Assembly: GCF_001692325.1 (NCBI RefSeq)
Contig: NZ_LXKN01000073.1
Span: forward strand, 1 to 64,000
Reading direction: 5' to 3'
DNA length: 64,000 bases
From: Rhizobium sp. AC27/96
GTDB lineage: Bacteria; Pseudomonadota; Alphaproteobacteria; Rhizobiales; Rhizobiaceae
The notes below the pieces were generated by a model that was given only the letters and a program-made list of their open reading frames with translations, was not told the origin of the DNA and ran no database searches. Position 1 is the stretch's first letter. Every line of letters begins with the position of its first letter. Shown piece after piece: positions 15,389 to 24,422 of this stretch. A program made the translations under genes and the position numbers.

Positions 15389-16546
15389 ATGCCCGATGAT
15401 CGCCAAGCGGAGAAAGCCGACAAGCGGCGAAGCGCGCTGACCGCCTTTCTGCGCGACGAGGCGCACGCCCAGGGCTTCGATCTCTGCCGCATCACCCGGC
15501 CGGACGCCATTCCCGAGGCTGCCGTCAGGCTCGACCAGTTTCTGGAACAGGGCCACCACGGCACCATGAGCTGGATGGAAGAGACGCGAGAGCGGCGCGG
15601 CGATCCGCGCGTGCTCTGGAGCGAGACCCGTTCCATCGTCGTCTTCGGCCTCAATTACGGTCCAGACGAAGATCCGCGCGGCATTCTGGAGAAGAAGGAC
15701 AAGGCGGCAATCTCCGTCTATGCCCGGAACCGCGACTATCACGATGTCATCAAGGGGCGGCTGAAAGAGATCGCCACGCGCTTTGCGGCGCGCTCGAAAG
15801 AGGACGTCAAGGTCTTCGTCGATACCGCGCCGGTCATGGAAAAGCCGCTCGCCGGTGCGGCCGGCCTTGGCTGGCAGGGCAAGCACACCAATCTCGTCAA
15901 CCGCAGCTTCGGTTCCTGGCTGTTTCTCGGCTCGATGTTCACAACGGCCGACCTAGAGCCGGATCAGCCTGAGCCCGATCATTGCGGCTCCTGCCGCGCC
16001 TGCCTGGATGCCTGTCCGACCGCTGCTTTCCCGGCGCCCTACCAGCTCGATGCCCGCCGCTGCATTTCCTATCTGACCATCGAGCATAAGGGGCCGATCG
16101 ACCCGCAGCTTCGGCCTTTGATCGGCAACCGCATCTATGGCTGCGATGACTGTCTTGCCGCCTGTCCCTGGAACAAGTTCGCAAGTGCTGCCTCGGAGAT
16201 GAAGCTGGTCGCCCGCGAAGACCTGAAGGAGCCGTCGATCGCCTTTCTGCTCACATTGGACGACGCAGCCTTTCGCAGCTTTTTCAGCGGCTCACCGGTG
16301 AAGCGCATCGGTCGTGATCGTTTCATCCGCAATGTGCTCATCGCCGCCGGCAATTCGGGCGAATCCAGCCTGATCGCCGCCTGCCGCGATCTGGCGAAGG
16401 ACCCCTCGCCCACCGTGCGAGGCATGGCTGTCTGGGCACTATCCCGGTTGATGACGGCTGGCGAGTTCCTGATATTTGCGGCAGAAAGAGATGATGAGCC
16501 GGACGAAGAAGTTCGCGCGGAATGGAAAATGGCGGGAGTTGCGTGA
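15389..16546 (+). CDS. queG: tRNA epoxyqueuosine(34) reductase
   Basis: 385 residues. It reduces epoxyqueuosine to queuosine in tRNA anticodons using cobalamin and two 4Fe-4S clusters. Seen: the DUF1730 part with VDTAPVMEKPLAGAAGLGWQGKHTN (catalytic Asp region), the cluster motifs CGSCRACLDACP and CDDCLAACPWNKF, an extra Cys in RRCISYLTIEHKG, and a C-terminal HEAT-like repeat (DLAKDPSPTVRGMAVWAL). The stop shares one base with the next ATG. Confidence 0.96.
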   Translation: MPDDRQAEKADKRRSALTAFLRDEAHAQGFDLCRITRPDAIPEAAVRLDQFLEQGHHGTMSWMEETRERRGDPRVLWSETRSIVVFGLNYGPDEDPRGILEKKDKAAISVYARNRDYHDVIKGRLKEIATRFAARSKEDVKVFVDTAPVMEKPLAGAAGLGWQGKHTNLVNRSFGSWLFLGSMFTTADLEPDQPEPDHCGSCRACLDACPTAAFPAPYQLDARRCISYLTIEHKGPIDPQLRPLIGNRIYGCDDCLAACPWNKFASAASEMKLVAREDLKEPSIAFLLTLDDAAFRSFFSGSPVKRIGRDRFIRNVLIAAGNSGESSLIAACRDLAKDPSPTVRGMAVWALSRLMTAGEFLIFAAERDDEPDEEVRAEWKMAGVA

Positions 16547-17418
16547 TGCATGTGATGATTTTCGGCTGCGGCTATTCGGGAACGGCCATCGCCAAGGCTT
16601 TCGCCGGCCCCGGCATTCGCGTCACCGGCACGACCCGCTCCGCCGACAAGGCAGAACTGCTGACCAAGGAAGGCATCGAAGCCTTCGTTTTCGACGGCGA
16701 AACGCTGGACCCGGCTCTGGCTGAGGCGATGGCATCCGCAACGCATCTCGTACAGTCTATCTCTCCCGGCAAGATTGGCGACCCGTTGCTGCGGCTGGCT
16801 CAGCTCAATCTGCGCGCACTAATGCCGAAGCTGGAATGGGTCTGCTATCTCTCGACAGTCGGCGTCTATGGCGACCATAAGGGCGCCTGGATCAACGAAG
16901 AGACGTCGCTGCATCCGATCGCGGCGCGCTCCGTCGAGCGGGTCGAGGCGGAGGATGGCTGGCTGCGCGTCGGCATCAGGCTGAACCTGCCCGTCGCTGT
17001 GCTCAGGCTTTCCGGCATCTATGGCCCTGGCCGCAACGCCTTCAGCAATCTCGACAAGAGCACCGCGCGGCGTCTCATCAAGGCAAACCAGGTTTTCAAC
17101 CGCATCCGTGTCGAGGATATCGGCAGCTGCGCGCGCTTCCTGTCCGATCGCAAGCTTGGCGGCATATATAATGTCACCGACGATGAGCCGGCGCCGCCGC
17201 AGGACGTGGTGGCAGAGGCCGCCCGGCTCATGGGCATCGAGCCGCCACCCGAACAGCCTTTCGAGACGGCCGAACTGACCCCGATGGCGCGCTCCTTCTA
17301 TGGCGAAAACAAGCGTGTCTCGAACGCGAAACTACGCGCGCTCGGCTTTGCATTTCGCTATCCCGAATACCGCATGTCGCTTGCCGAGCTCTGGTCTTCG
17401 GGGCGTTGGCGGGTTTAG
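16546..17418 (+). CDS. NAD(P)-dependent SDR-type oxidoreductase/epimerase-like protein
   Basis: 290 residues. Rossmann start HVMIFGCGYSGTAIAKAFAGPGIRVTGTTRS, then YLSTVGVYGDHKGAW (the Ser and Tyr region of extended SDRs) and LRLSGIYGPGRNAF. The ATG overlaps the queG stop by one base (TGATG), so it is translationally coupled. Rhizobial queG is often followed by this gene. The substrate is unknown and no link to queuosine synthesis is demonstrated. Confidence 0.87.
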   Translation: MHVMIFGCGYSGTAIAKAFAGPGIRVTGTTRSADKAELLTKEGIEAFVFDGETLDPALAEAMASATHLVQSISPGKIGDPLLRLAQLNLRALMPKLEWVCYLSTVGVYGDHKGAWINEETSLHPIAARSVERVEAEDGWLRVGIRLNLPVAVLRLSGIYGPGRNAFSNLDKSTARRLIKANQVFNRIRVEDIGSCARFLSDRKLGGIYNVTDDEPAPPQDVVAEAARLMGIEPPPEQPFETAELTPMARSFYGENKRVSNAKLRALGFAFRYPEYRMSLAELWSSGRWRV

Positions 17419-17815
17419 AAATCCCGCCCTACAACCAAGTTCAATCGCATGAAAATTCCTACTTGGCCGGCTACCATAGTTCAATTTTCTCCCCATTTAA
17501 GGTTAACGACCTCTAAATTGGCTCAAATGGGGCAGCGATTATGGCAAAGCAGCAAAATTATTTTTCCTGATTTCGTGATCTGTTGCATTGCAGCACGACA
17601 GTGAGAATAATCGTTCCATTTTTAACTGATTTTATTAGGTTTTTTCCGTAACTCAGCAAATCCACTGAATAGTCACAGTATTTGCTGCGATCCGCAAATG
17701 TTACAGACTGTAACATTCCGTGATCGAAAAAGGCACTTTTTCGCCATTTTTGGCCGGATTTAAGCCCCCGCCGCCCACCAAGGCGCAAGTTCAATAGCTT
17801 GAGGGAAAACTCGGT
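17419..17815. other. AT-rich intergenic region before the RlpA-like gene
   Basis: About 400 bp without a credible gene. It is clearly more AT-rich than its surroundings and holds a perfect 21-bp palindrome (17697-17717) plus an imperfect one around 17580 (TGTTGC/GCAGCA). The length suggests a long regulated promoter or an unannotated RNA. Confidence 0.6.
17697..17717. promoter_or_regulatory. Perfect 21-bp palindrome, likely operator
   Basis: AATGTTACAG and its exact reverse complement CTGTAACATT are separated by a single A. It lies 99 bp before the RlpA-like start. No T-run follows, so it is more like a dimeric regulator site than a terminator. The regulator is unknown. Confidence 0.6.
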
Positions 17816-18184
17816 TTGACGAAATTCAAACGTTCTTTGGCAATCGCCGCAACTATATCCGCCTCCTTTGCTCTTCTTTCGACTCAGGCAATAGCCTCGA
17901 CTGGATGCGGAGGCGCTTCATGGTACGGGGGAAGCTCCCGAACTGCTTCCGGGGAACGTATGAGTTCCAAGAATCTTACTGCAGCTCATCGCTCGCTTGC
18001 TTTCGGCACGCGTCTGCGCGTCATCAACAAGCACAATGGTCGTAGCGTCGTCGTTCGCATCAACGACCGTGGTCCGTTTATTCGCGGCCGCGTCCTCGAT
18101 CTCTCCCGCGCCGCTGCGCAGGATATCGGCATGGTCGCCTCCGGCACCGCCAACGTCTGTTACGAAGTCGTCGCCTCGAAGTAA
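17816..18184 (+). CDS. RlpA-like double-psi beta-barrel secreted protein
   Basis: 122 residues. A Sec signal peptide (FKRSLAIAATISASFALLSTQAIA) precedes a DPBB domain: GGASWYGGSSRTASGERMSS, LAFGTRLRVIN, and VVVRINDRGPFIRGRVLDLSRAAAQDIGM. These match the RlpA lytic-transglycosylase family, including the conserved VxxNDRGPF signature (here INDRGPF). It lacks the C-terminal SPOR septal-targeting domain of full RlpA, so a periplasmic cell-wall role without septal targeting is inferred. The only in-frame start giving the full signal is TTG at 17816. Confidence 0.82.
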   Translation: MTKFKRSLAIAATISASFALLSTQAIASTGCGGASWYGGSSRTASGERMSSKNLTAAHRSLAFGTRLRVINKHNGRSVVVRINDRGPFIRGRVLDLSRAAAQDIGMVASGTANVCYEVVASK

Positions 18185-18395
18185 TCGCTCGATATGGCCG
18201 GAAGCGCAGTGCATTTCGGCGCGACGCTTGCTCTCTCCGTCAATCGCGGCTACCACGCGGTTGGGACGTCTTAATAATCCGCCGCCATGTGCATTATTCG
18301 CGCGGATTGATGAGGTGTCAGCGATTTTGGTAGAGCGTGACGTTTCCCGGTAAACTCAGTCGAGTTTGGGACGGCGCGCAAGCAGGAGAGTGTGA

Positions 18396-19685
18396 ATGCG
18401 TCTGGGCGGCCGATTACAGGGGGCCATCGAAGTTCTTGCCGATATCGAAGCGCGCAAGCGACCGGTGGCTGACGCCCTGAAGGATTGGGGCCTTGCCCAT
18501 CGCTTCGCCGGCTCCGGCGACCGCGCCGCGATCGGCAATATCGTCTACGACGCGCTGCGCATGCGGCTATCCCATGCCTGGCTGATGGGTGACGATAGCC
18601 CCTCCGCGCTTGCTCATGCAGTTCTCTTTCGCCAATGGGGCCTGACGCCGGAAGCGCTGGCGGCCGAACTCGATGGCGATAAATTCGCCCCCGAGGCACC
18701 GAGCGCCGAGGCGCTGGCCGCCTTTGCCGGCCGCAAACTCGACGATGCGCCCCGATACATCCAAGGCGACATTCCCGAATGGGTCGAGCCTTCCTTCGAG
18801 CGCGCCTTTGGCAAAGACTGGCTTTCTGAGGCACAAGCCCTTTCCGAACGCCCGACGCTTGACCTTCGCGCCAATGCCTTGAAAGCCGACCGCGCCAAGG
18901 TGGTGAAGGCGCTCGATCGTGCCGGAGCACAGGCATCGAAGATCGCCCGTTTCGGCATCCGCATTCCCGCCGGCGAAGGCGCATCCCGCCTGCCGAACGT
19001 CACTGCAGAGCTTTCCTTTCAGAAGGGCTGGTTCGAGGTGCAGGACGAGGGATCGCAGATCGTTGCCGATCTCGTTCTGCCCGAAGAGGGTGATCAGGTG
19101 CTCGACTATTGCGCCGGCGGCGGCGGCAAGACGCTCGCCATGTCGGCTGCCATGCACAACAAGGGTCAGGTCCACGCCTATGATAGCGACCGCCGGCGGC
19201 TGGCGCCGATCATTGAGCGGTTGAAGCGGGCGGGCACCCGTAACGTGCAGGTCCATGACGAACGCAATGCTCTGCTGGCCCTGCGCGGCAAGTTCGACAA
19301 GGTTCTGGTCGATGCGCCCTGCACCGGCACGGGCACATGGCGCCGCAGGCCTGACACGAAGTGGCGGCTGACGCAGAAGAATCTCGACGAGCGCACCAGC
19401 CAGCAACAGGAAGCATTGGCCCAGGCCGGTGAATTCGTTCGTCCCGGCGGCTCGCTCTTCTATGTAACCTGCTCTGTCCTGCCTGAGGAAAACGAGGCGC
19501 AAGTCAACCGTTTCGCAGCCCAAAATCCGGACTTCGAGGTGGTGGACGCGCTGAACTCCTGGGAAAAGCTGTTCGGCAAGGACACGCCGCGGCCGCTCTC
19601 GTCCGACGGCAAGACCATTACGCTGACGCCCGCCTCCACGGATACGGACGGCTTCTTCTTCTGCCGCCTGCAGCGAAAAGCCTGA
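18396..19685 (+). CDS. RsmB/NOP-family RNA (cytosine-5-)-methyltransferase
   Basis: 429 residues. Motif I is DYCAGGGGKTLAMSAAM. The two catalytic Cys motifs are VDAPCTGTGTWRRRPDTKWRL (motif IV) and YVTCSVLPEENEAQV (motif VI). The N-terminal NusB-like region (IEVLADIEARKRPVADALKDW) supports the RsmB branch, which methylates C967 of 16S rRNA in E. coli. Alphaproteobacteria often have two RsmB-like paralogues, so rRNA position specificity is not assigned. Runs toward the HPP gene. Confidence 0.9.
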   Translation: MRLGGRLQGAIEVLADIEARKRPVADALKDWGLAHRFAGSGDRAAIGNIVYDALRMRLSHAWLMGDDSPSALAHAVLFRQWGLTPEALAAELDGDKFAPEAPSAEALAAFAGRKLDDAPRYIQGDIPEWVEPSFERAFGKDWLSEAQALSERPTLDLRANALKADRAKVVKALDRAGAQASKIARFGIRIPAGEGASRLPNVTAELSFQKGWFEVQDEGSQIVADLVLPEEGDQVLDYCAGGGGKTLAMSAAMHNKGQVHAYDSDRRRLAPIIERLKRAGTRNVQVHDERNALLALRGKFDKVLVDAPCTGTGTWRRRPDTKWRLTQKNLDERTSQQQEALAQAGEFVRPGGSLFYVTCSVLPEENEAQVNRFAAQNPDFEVVDALNSWEKLFGKDTPRPLSSDGKTITLTPASTDTDGFFFCRLQRKA

Positions 19686-19692
19686 TTTGCTC

Positions 19693-20196
19693 TCAATCCG
19701 CCCGCAGCGGATATTGCTGCCGTGGCGGAATGAGATGATGAAGCACGGCGATGGCGATCAGCAGCAGGCCACCGAGGCCGACCACCGTGAACAGCGTCCA
19801 CGCCGACAGATGCGACCCCAGTGCCACCAGCGGCACGGCGCCGGCCGGCGGATGCGTCACTCTCAAAATCAGCATCGCGGCAATGGCGAGACCAACCGCG
19901 ATGGCGGCGGCCCACCACAGACCCGGCAGCAGCGCCATGGCCAGGCTGCCGACAAGGGCCGCCAGCAGATAGCCGCCAAGTACATTGGCCGGTTGCGCCA
20001 GCGGGCTCTTCGGCTGGCCGAAGATCAATACGGCCGTCGCACCGAAGGGCGCGATCAACAGGGGAATGCCGGTCGCAATCGCCAGGGCGCCGACGGCGGT
20101 CATGCCCGTAACCGCACCGACACCCGACTTCAGATGCCCGTGCCAGTGGCCTTTCGGCTCATGACGGTGAAGGAAATGCTTGAAATGGCGATGCAT
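19693..20196 (-). CDS. HPP family integral membrane protein
   Basis: 167 residues with four hydrophobic segments. The HPP signature is seen in VTHPPAGAVPLVAL, with a preceding IAPFGATAVLIFGQPKSPLAQPANVLGG. HPP proteins include nitrite-transport candidates in chloroplasts and cyanobacteria; the bacterial role is mostly undefined. The His-rich N-terminus (MHRHFKHFLHRHEPKGHWHGH) could bind metal. Convergent with the RsmB-family gene and divergent from the imelysin operon. Confidence 0.85.
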   Translation of the reverse strand: MHRHFKHFLHRHEPKGHWHGHLKSGVGAVTGMTAVGALAIATGIPLLIAPFGATAVLIFGQPKSPLAQPANVLGGYLLAALVGSLAMALLPGLWWAAAIAVGLAIAAMLILRVTHPPAGAVPLVALGSHLSAWTLFTVVGLGGLLLIAIAVLHHLIPPRQQYPLRAD

Positions 20197-20307
20197 GGAA
20201 GATCTTCGAAACTCGGCTGAAATCTATTTGCCTGTTTTTTGACCTGTATCTGCCGCTTTTTCAAGCAAATCCATTCCATTCATACGCCGGAACTAATAAT
20301 AATCGGC

Positions 20308-20324
20308 CTTAAAATCATTCTAAA
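20308..20324. promoter_or_regulatory. ICE-like Irr operator
   Basis: CTTAAAA-TCA-TTCTAAA matches the rhizobial iron control element TTTAGAA-N3-TTCTAAA at 12 of 14 fixed positions, with the right half perfect. It ends 10 bp before the putative -35 (TTGACA, 20334). ICE boxes are bound by Irr under low iron. The match is by eye. Confidence 0.6.
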
Positions 20325-20333
20325 CTAGAGCGT

Positions 20334-20360
20334 TTGACACAAGTTTATTTTTCATACATG
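20334..20360 (+). promoter_or_regulatory. Candidate sigma70-type promoter of the imelysin operon
   Basis: A consensus -35 TTGACA at 20334-20339 is followed after about 15 bases by ATACAT as a weak -10. It is placed between the ICE-like box and the first gene. Confidence 0.5.
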
Positions 20361-20413
20361 ACACAAAACGCCAAGTTTTTGACGGTGCCCCCGCTGTCAT
20401 TAGGAGAGGGAAC

Positions 20414-21703
20414 ATGAAACTCAAGATCAATTTTGGCGCCGTGCTTGCGGTTGCCTTTGCTACGACTACCGCATCCGGCCTGCCCGCCCTTGCCGCCGCT
20501 CCCGAGCCGGCAGCTGTCCTCAAGCACTATGCGGACGTGGCTCACGCCAAGTATCAGGACTCGCTGACCACGGCACAGGCGCTTGACAAGGCGATCGACG
20601 CCCTGCTCGCCAACCCCAGCGACAAGACGCTGAAGGCAGCGCGTGCCGCGTGGATCAAGGCTCGTGTTCCCTATGCCCAGACCGAAGCCTATCGCTTCGG
20701 CAACTCGATCGTCGACGATTGGGAAGGCAAGGTAAACTCATGGCCGCTGGATGAAGGCCTGATCGACTATGTCGACGCTTCCTACGGCACGGAAAGCGAT
20801 GAGAACGCGCTCTATGTCGCCAATGTCATCGCCAACAAGACGATCAAGATCAACGGCAAGGATGTCGACGCTTCGCATCTGACGCCGGAATTCCTCTCCG
20901 GCACGCTGCATCAGGCTGGCGGTGTCGAAGCCAACGTCGCGACCGGCTACCATGCCATCGAATTCCTGCTCTGGGGCCAGGACCTGCACGGCACCGGACC
21001 GGGTGCCGGCGAACGCCCGGCAACCGACTACGACCTCAAGAATTGCACGCATGGCAATTGCGATCGCCGTGCCGAATATCTGAAATCCGCTTCGACGCTG
21101 CTCGTTGCCGACCTCAAGGACATGACGGAGAAGTGGACGCCGGACGGCGAAGCCACCAAGCATGTCGAAGCCGATCCGAAGGCTGGCCTCACCGCCATCC
21201 TGACCGGCATGGGCTCGCTCTCCTACGGTGAACTTGCCGGCGAGCGCATGAAGCTCGGCCTGCTGCTGCACGATCCGGAAGAAGAGCAGGATTGCTTCTC
21301 CGACAACACCTATAACGAGCACAATGGCGATGCCCTCGGTATCGCGGCTGCCTATACCGGCAACTACACCCGCGTCGACGGCACCAAGCTGAAGGGCCCG
21401 TCCCTGCATGATCTGGTGAAGGCAAAGGATCCGGCGCTCGACAAGGAAATGCAGGGCAAGCTCAACGCTACCCTGACAGCCATGAAGGCCCTGGTGCATC
21501 GCGGCGAGACGGTCGAGAAGTACGACCAGATGATCGGCGAAGGCAATAAGGAAGGCAATGCGACGGTTCAGAAGGCCATCGATGGCCTCCTCGACCAGAC
21601 GAAGAGCATCCAGCGCGTCATCGCTGCCCTCGACCTCGGCACGATCAAGCTCGAAGGTTCGGACAGCCTGGACAACCCGAACGCTGTCTTCACCAAGAAG
21701 TAA
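20414..21703 (+). CDS. Imelysin-family periplasmic protein (IrpA/ICMP-like, peptidase M75)
   Basis: 429 residues. Signal peptide ending near PALA (residue 25), then the helical imelysin fold. The diagnostic GxHxxE motif is present in ATGYHAIEFLLWGQDLHG near residue 178. Imelysin proteins are secreted or outer-membrane proteins linked to iron acquisition (IrpA, ICMP) and may bind metal or heme rather than act as proteases. Good ribosome-binding site (ggagagggaacATG). First gene of a four-gene operon behind an Irr-like box. Iron regulation is inferred from the operator. Confidence 0.9.
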   Translation: MKLKINFGAVLAVAFATTTASGLPALAAAPEPAAVLKHYADVAHAKYQDSLTTAQALDKAIDALLANPSDKTLKAARAAWIKARVPYAQTEAYRFGNSIVDDWEGKVNSWPLDEGLIDYVDASYGTESDENALYVANVIANKTIKINGKDVDASHLTPEFLSGTLHQAGGVEANVATGYHAIEFLLWGQDLHGTGPGAGERPATDYDLKNCTHGNCDRRAEYLKSASTLLVADLKDMTEKWTPDGEATKHVEADPKAGLTAILTGMGSLSYGELAGERMKLGLLLHDPEEEQDCFSDNTYNEHNGDALGIAAAYTGNYTRVDGTKLKGPSLHDLVKAKDPALDKEMQGKLNATLTAMKALVHRGETVEKYDQMIGEGNKEGNATVQKAIDGLLDQTKSIQRVIAALDLGTIKLEGSDSLDNPNAVFTKK

Positions 21704-21748
21704 TGAGGGATGGTGGCAGCGCGACACCGCGCTGCCACCCCGATACCC

Positions 21749-23308
21749 ATGACAAGCATCCCGGCCAACCGCGCCCTGCTGCCCGCCCTAGCTGCGGGTT
21801 TTTTGGTTTTCTCCATCACTTTGGCCGGCGCGGCCATTCTCGATTTTCCGACTGTCCGCACCGATCTCTCCGCCGAACAGCTGAAGCGGGTGCACGACGT
21901 GACCCGCGCGACCGCCAATTTCCTCAAGGCCGAAGCCTATGAGGCGATGCAGGGCGGTGCCTCGACGTCGATCGATCCCGTCAATCGCGATATCTTCTCG
22001 CAGCCCTCGGCCAATTTGAGCCAGGAACAAGGGCAGGATTTCCATCTCGGCAACGCCCTCTTCCGCAAGCTCTGGGTCTCCGCTCCCTCCTCGACACAGG
22101 CCTCCGACGGGCTAGGGCCGCTGTTCAATGCCCGCTCCTGTCAGAGCTGCCACATCCGCGACGGCCGCGGTCATCCGCCGGACGCCGGTGGAGCGGCCGC
22201 AACCTCGATGGTGCTGCGTCTGGCTCGGCCCGCCGCCACGCCGGAGGAGGAGCAGGCAACCAAGGATTTCAGCGCGCTCAACTTCCCCGATTCGACCTAT
22301 GGCAAACAGCTGCAGGACCTCGCCGTGCCGGGGCTTGCCGCCGAAGGCAAGGTGACGGTGAGCTATAGCGAGCAGACCGTGACGCTTGCCGGCGGCGAGA
22401 CCGTGACGCTGCGCAAGCCGCATTACGGCGTGAGCGATCTCGCCTATGGGCCGCTCGACCCTGCGACGACATTCTCGCCGCGCATCGCGCCGCCGATGAT
22501 CGGCCTCGGGCTGATCGAGGCCATTCCGGAGGCCGACATTCTCACCAATGCCGACCCGGACGGCAAGAACGGCACCGGCATTCGCGGCAAGCCCGCGATC
22601 GTCCGCGATCACCGCACGGGTAAGATCGCGCTTGGCCGCTTTGGCTGGAAGGCCCAGAACGCAACCGTGCGCGACCAGGTGGCGGATGCTTTCTCGGTCG
22701 ATATCGGCATTTCCACGCCGGATCGGCCGAACCCTTATGGCGACTGCACGGCGAAGGAACCGCAATGCCTTGCCATGCCGAACGGCGTACAGAAGCGCCT
22801 GGGCGATACGGAGGCGCCGGATCCGATCCTTGCCCTCGTCACTTTCTATTCCGAAAATCTTGCCGTTCCCGCCCGCCGAAAGGCAAGCTTTCCCGATGTG
22901 CTGCACGGCAAGGAGATGTTCTATCGCTCCGGCTGCGCCTCATGTCACACGCCGAAATTCGTCACTCGCGACGACATCAAGGGCGGCGACGGCAAGGGCT
23001 CTCCGCAGGCCTTCCAGCTGATCTGGCCCTATTCCGATTTCCTGCTGCACGATATGGGTGAAGGCCTTTCCGACGGCCAGCAGGTGGGCGTCGCGTCCGG
23101 CAGCGATTGGCGCACGCCACCGCTCTGGGGTATAGGCCTCACACAAACCGTAAGCGGTCGGCAGGCTTATCTGCATGACGGCCGCGCCCGCACATTGACC
23201 GAAGCCATCCTCTGGCATGGAGGAGAGGCGGAAAAAGCCCGTACCGCATTCGCCGACCTTTCGAAGGACGATCGGCAAGCCCTCATCAACTTTCTGGAGT
23301 CACTTTGA
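21749..23308 (+). CDS. Di-heme oxidoreductase (DHOR family, cytochrome c type)
   Basis: 519 residues from the ATG at 21749. An N-terminal signal or anchor (ALLPALAAGFLVFSITLAGAAI) precedes two c-type heme motifs, CQSCH (about residue 130) and CASCH (about residue 395). The family signature appears in the segments GLGPLFNARSCQSCH and FLHDGRARTLTEAILWHGGEA-like (here LHDGRARTLTEA). Members are periplasmic, are called putative thiol oxidoreductases, and consistently pair with imelysin genes. They may redox-process iron delivered to the transporter. The stop overlaps the next start by one base. Confidence 0.9.
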   Translation: MTSIPANRALLPALAAGFLVFSITLAGAAILDFPTVRTDLSAEQLKRVHDVTRATANFLKAEAYEAMQGGASTSIDPVNRDIFSQPSANLSQEQGQDFHLGNALFRKLWVSAPSSTQASDGLGPLFNARSCQSCHIRDGRGHPPDAGGAAATSMVLRLARPAATPEEEQATKDFSALNFPDSTYGKQLQDLAVPGLAAEGKVTVSYSEQTVTLAGGETVTLRKPHYGVSDLAYGPLDPATTFSPRIAPPMIGLGLIEAIPEADILTNADPDGKNGTGIRGKPAIVRDHRTGKIALGRFGWKAQNATVRDQVADAFSVDIGISTPDRPNPYGDCTAKEPQCLAMPNGVQKRLGDTEAPDPILALVTFYSENLAVPARRKASFPDVLHGKEMFYRSGCASCHTPKFVTRDDIKGGDGKGSPQAFQLIWPYSDFLLHDMGEGLSDGQQVGVASGSDWRTPPLWGIGLTQTVSGRQAYLHDGRARTLTEAILWHGGEAEKARTAFADLSKDDRQALINFLESL

Positions 23309-24417
23309 TGCGCCACTGGAAACGTCTCGCAGCTAGCCTTCTCCTCACCGCCGCCGCCTTGCCCGCCCAGGCGCAGGACGCGACGACCAACGGCGCCGGC
23401 CTGAATGAAGCCGCGGTGCCGGCAACCCTGCAGAAGGCGGTGGATGACGTCATTCGTCCGGGCTATCGCGCCATGCATGATTCCGCCTCGAAGCTGACCG
23501 TGGCGATGAAGGCGCTTTGCGCCGACCCCTCCGCCACGACGCTTACCGGCGCCCAATCCGCTTTCGGCGACACGGTAAAGAGCTGGTCGCGCATCGAAAT
23601 CGTCGATACCGGCCCAATCATCGACAAGAACCGCTTCGAGCACATCCTGTTCTACCCGGACCGCAAGGGCGTCGGCCTCAAGCAGGTGCAGGCGCTGATC
23701 GCCAAGGCCGACGAGAAGGATACGACGGTCGAGGCCGTCGCCGGCAAGAGCGTCGCGCTGATGAGCATGACGGCGCTGGAATATGTCCTCTACGGCACCG
23801 GTTCGGACGTTCTCGCCACCCAGAAGCAGGGCTTCCGTTGCCGCTATGGCGCGGCGGTCGCCGGCAATATCGAGAACACGGCCAAGGAAATCGCCGACGA
23901 ATGGGATGCACCCGATGGCGTGCAGAAATCCTGGAAGTTTCCGGGCAAGTCCAGCGACGATTTCATGGACAACAAGGAAGCGGTCACGGCGCTCCTCGGC
24001 ATCCTCGTGCATGGTGCGGCCAATGTCCGCGATCAGCGGCTGGAGACCTTCTACAAGGGCGACCCCGCATCGGCGCGGCCGAAGATGGCGATTTACTGGC
24101 GTTCCGGCAACACCTGGACCTCGTTCACCGGCAACATCGAAGGCCTCAAGACCCTTTGGGAAAAAGCCGACATGGCAAGCCTGCTGCCGGCGAACAAGCG
24201 TGACGCCGCCGCCAAGATCGACGGATTGCTGAACGAGCTTGCGACGACCGCACCGACGATCAATTCCAACATCGAGACGGCTCTCGGCAACGATGCGGAG
24301 CGCGCCAAGATCGACAAGCTGCTTGCCGTCAGCCGCGATCTCACCACCGCCTTCAGCGACGAGTATGGCGGCGCCATCGGCCTTTCCGCCGGCTTCTCCT
24401 TCGCCGACGGGGACTGA
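23308..24417 (+). CDS. Second imelysin-family protein lacking the GxHxxE motif
   Basis: 369 residues from the ATG at 23308 (a TTG at 23305 adds one codon). Signal peptide cleaved near PAQAQ (residue about 23). It has the imelysin fold, but the segment matching GxHxxE reads SMTALEYVLYG: the Glu is kept, while Gly and His are lost. It overlaps the upstream stop (TGATG). A paired second imelysin after the di-heme gene is the usual layout. Loss of the motif suggests a partner or scaffold role. Confidence 0.86.
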   Translation: MRHWKRLAASLLLTAAALPAQAQDATTNGAGLNEAAVPATLQKAVDDVIRPGYRAMHDSASKLTVAMKALCADPSATTLTGAQSAFGDTVKSWSRIEIVDTGPIIDKNRFEHILFYPDRKGVGLKQVQALIAKADEKDTTVEAVAGKSVALMSMTALEYVLYGTGSDVLATQKQGFRCRYGAAVAGNIENTAKEIADEWDAPDGVQKSWKFPGKSSDDFMDNKEAVTALLGILVHGAANVRDQRLETFYKGDPASARPKMAIYWRSGNTWTSFTGNIEGLKTLWEKADMASLLPANKRDAAAKIDGLLNELATTAPTINSNIETALGNDAERAKIDKLLAVSRDLTTAFSDEYGGAIGLSAGFSFADGD

Positions 24418-24422
24418 CCGGG

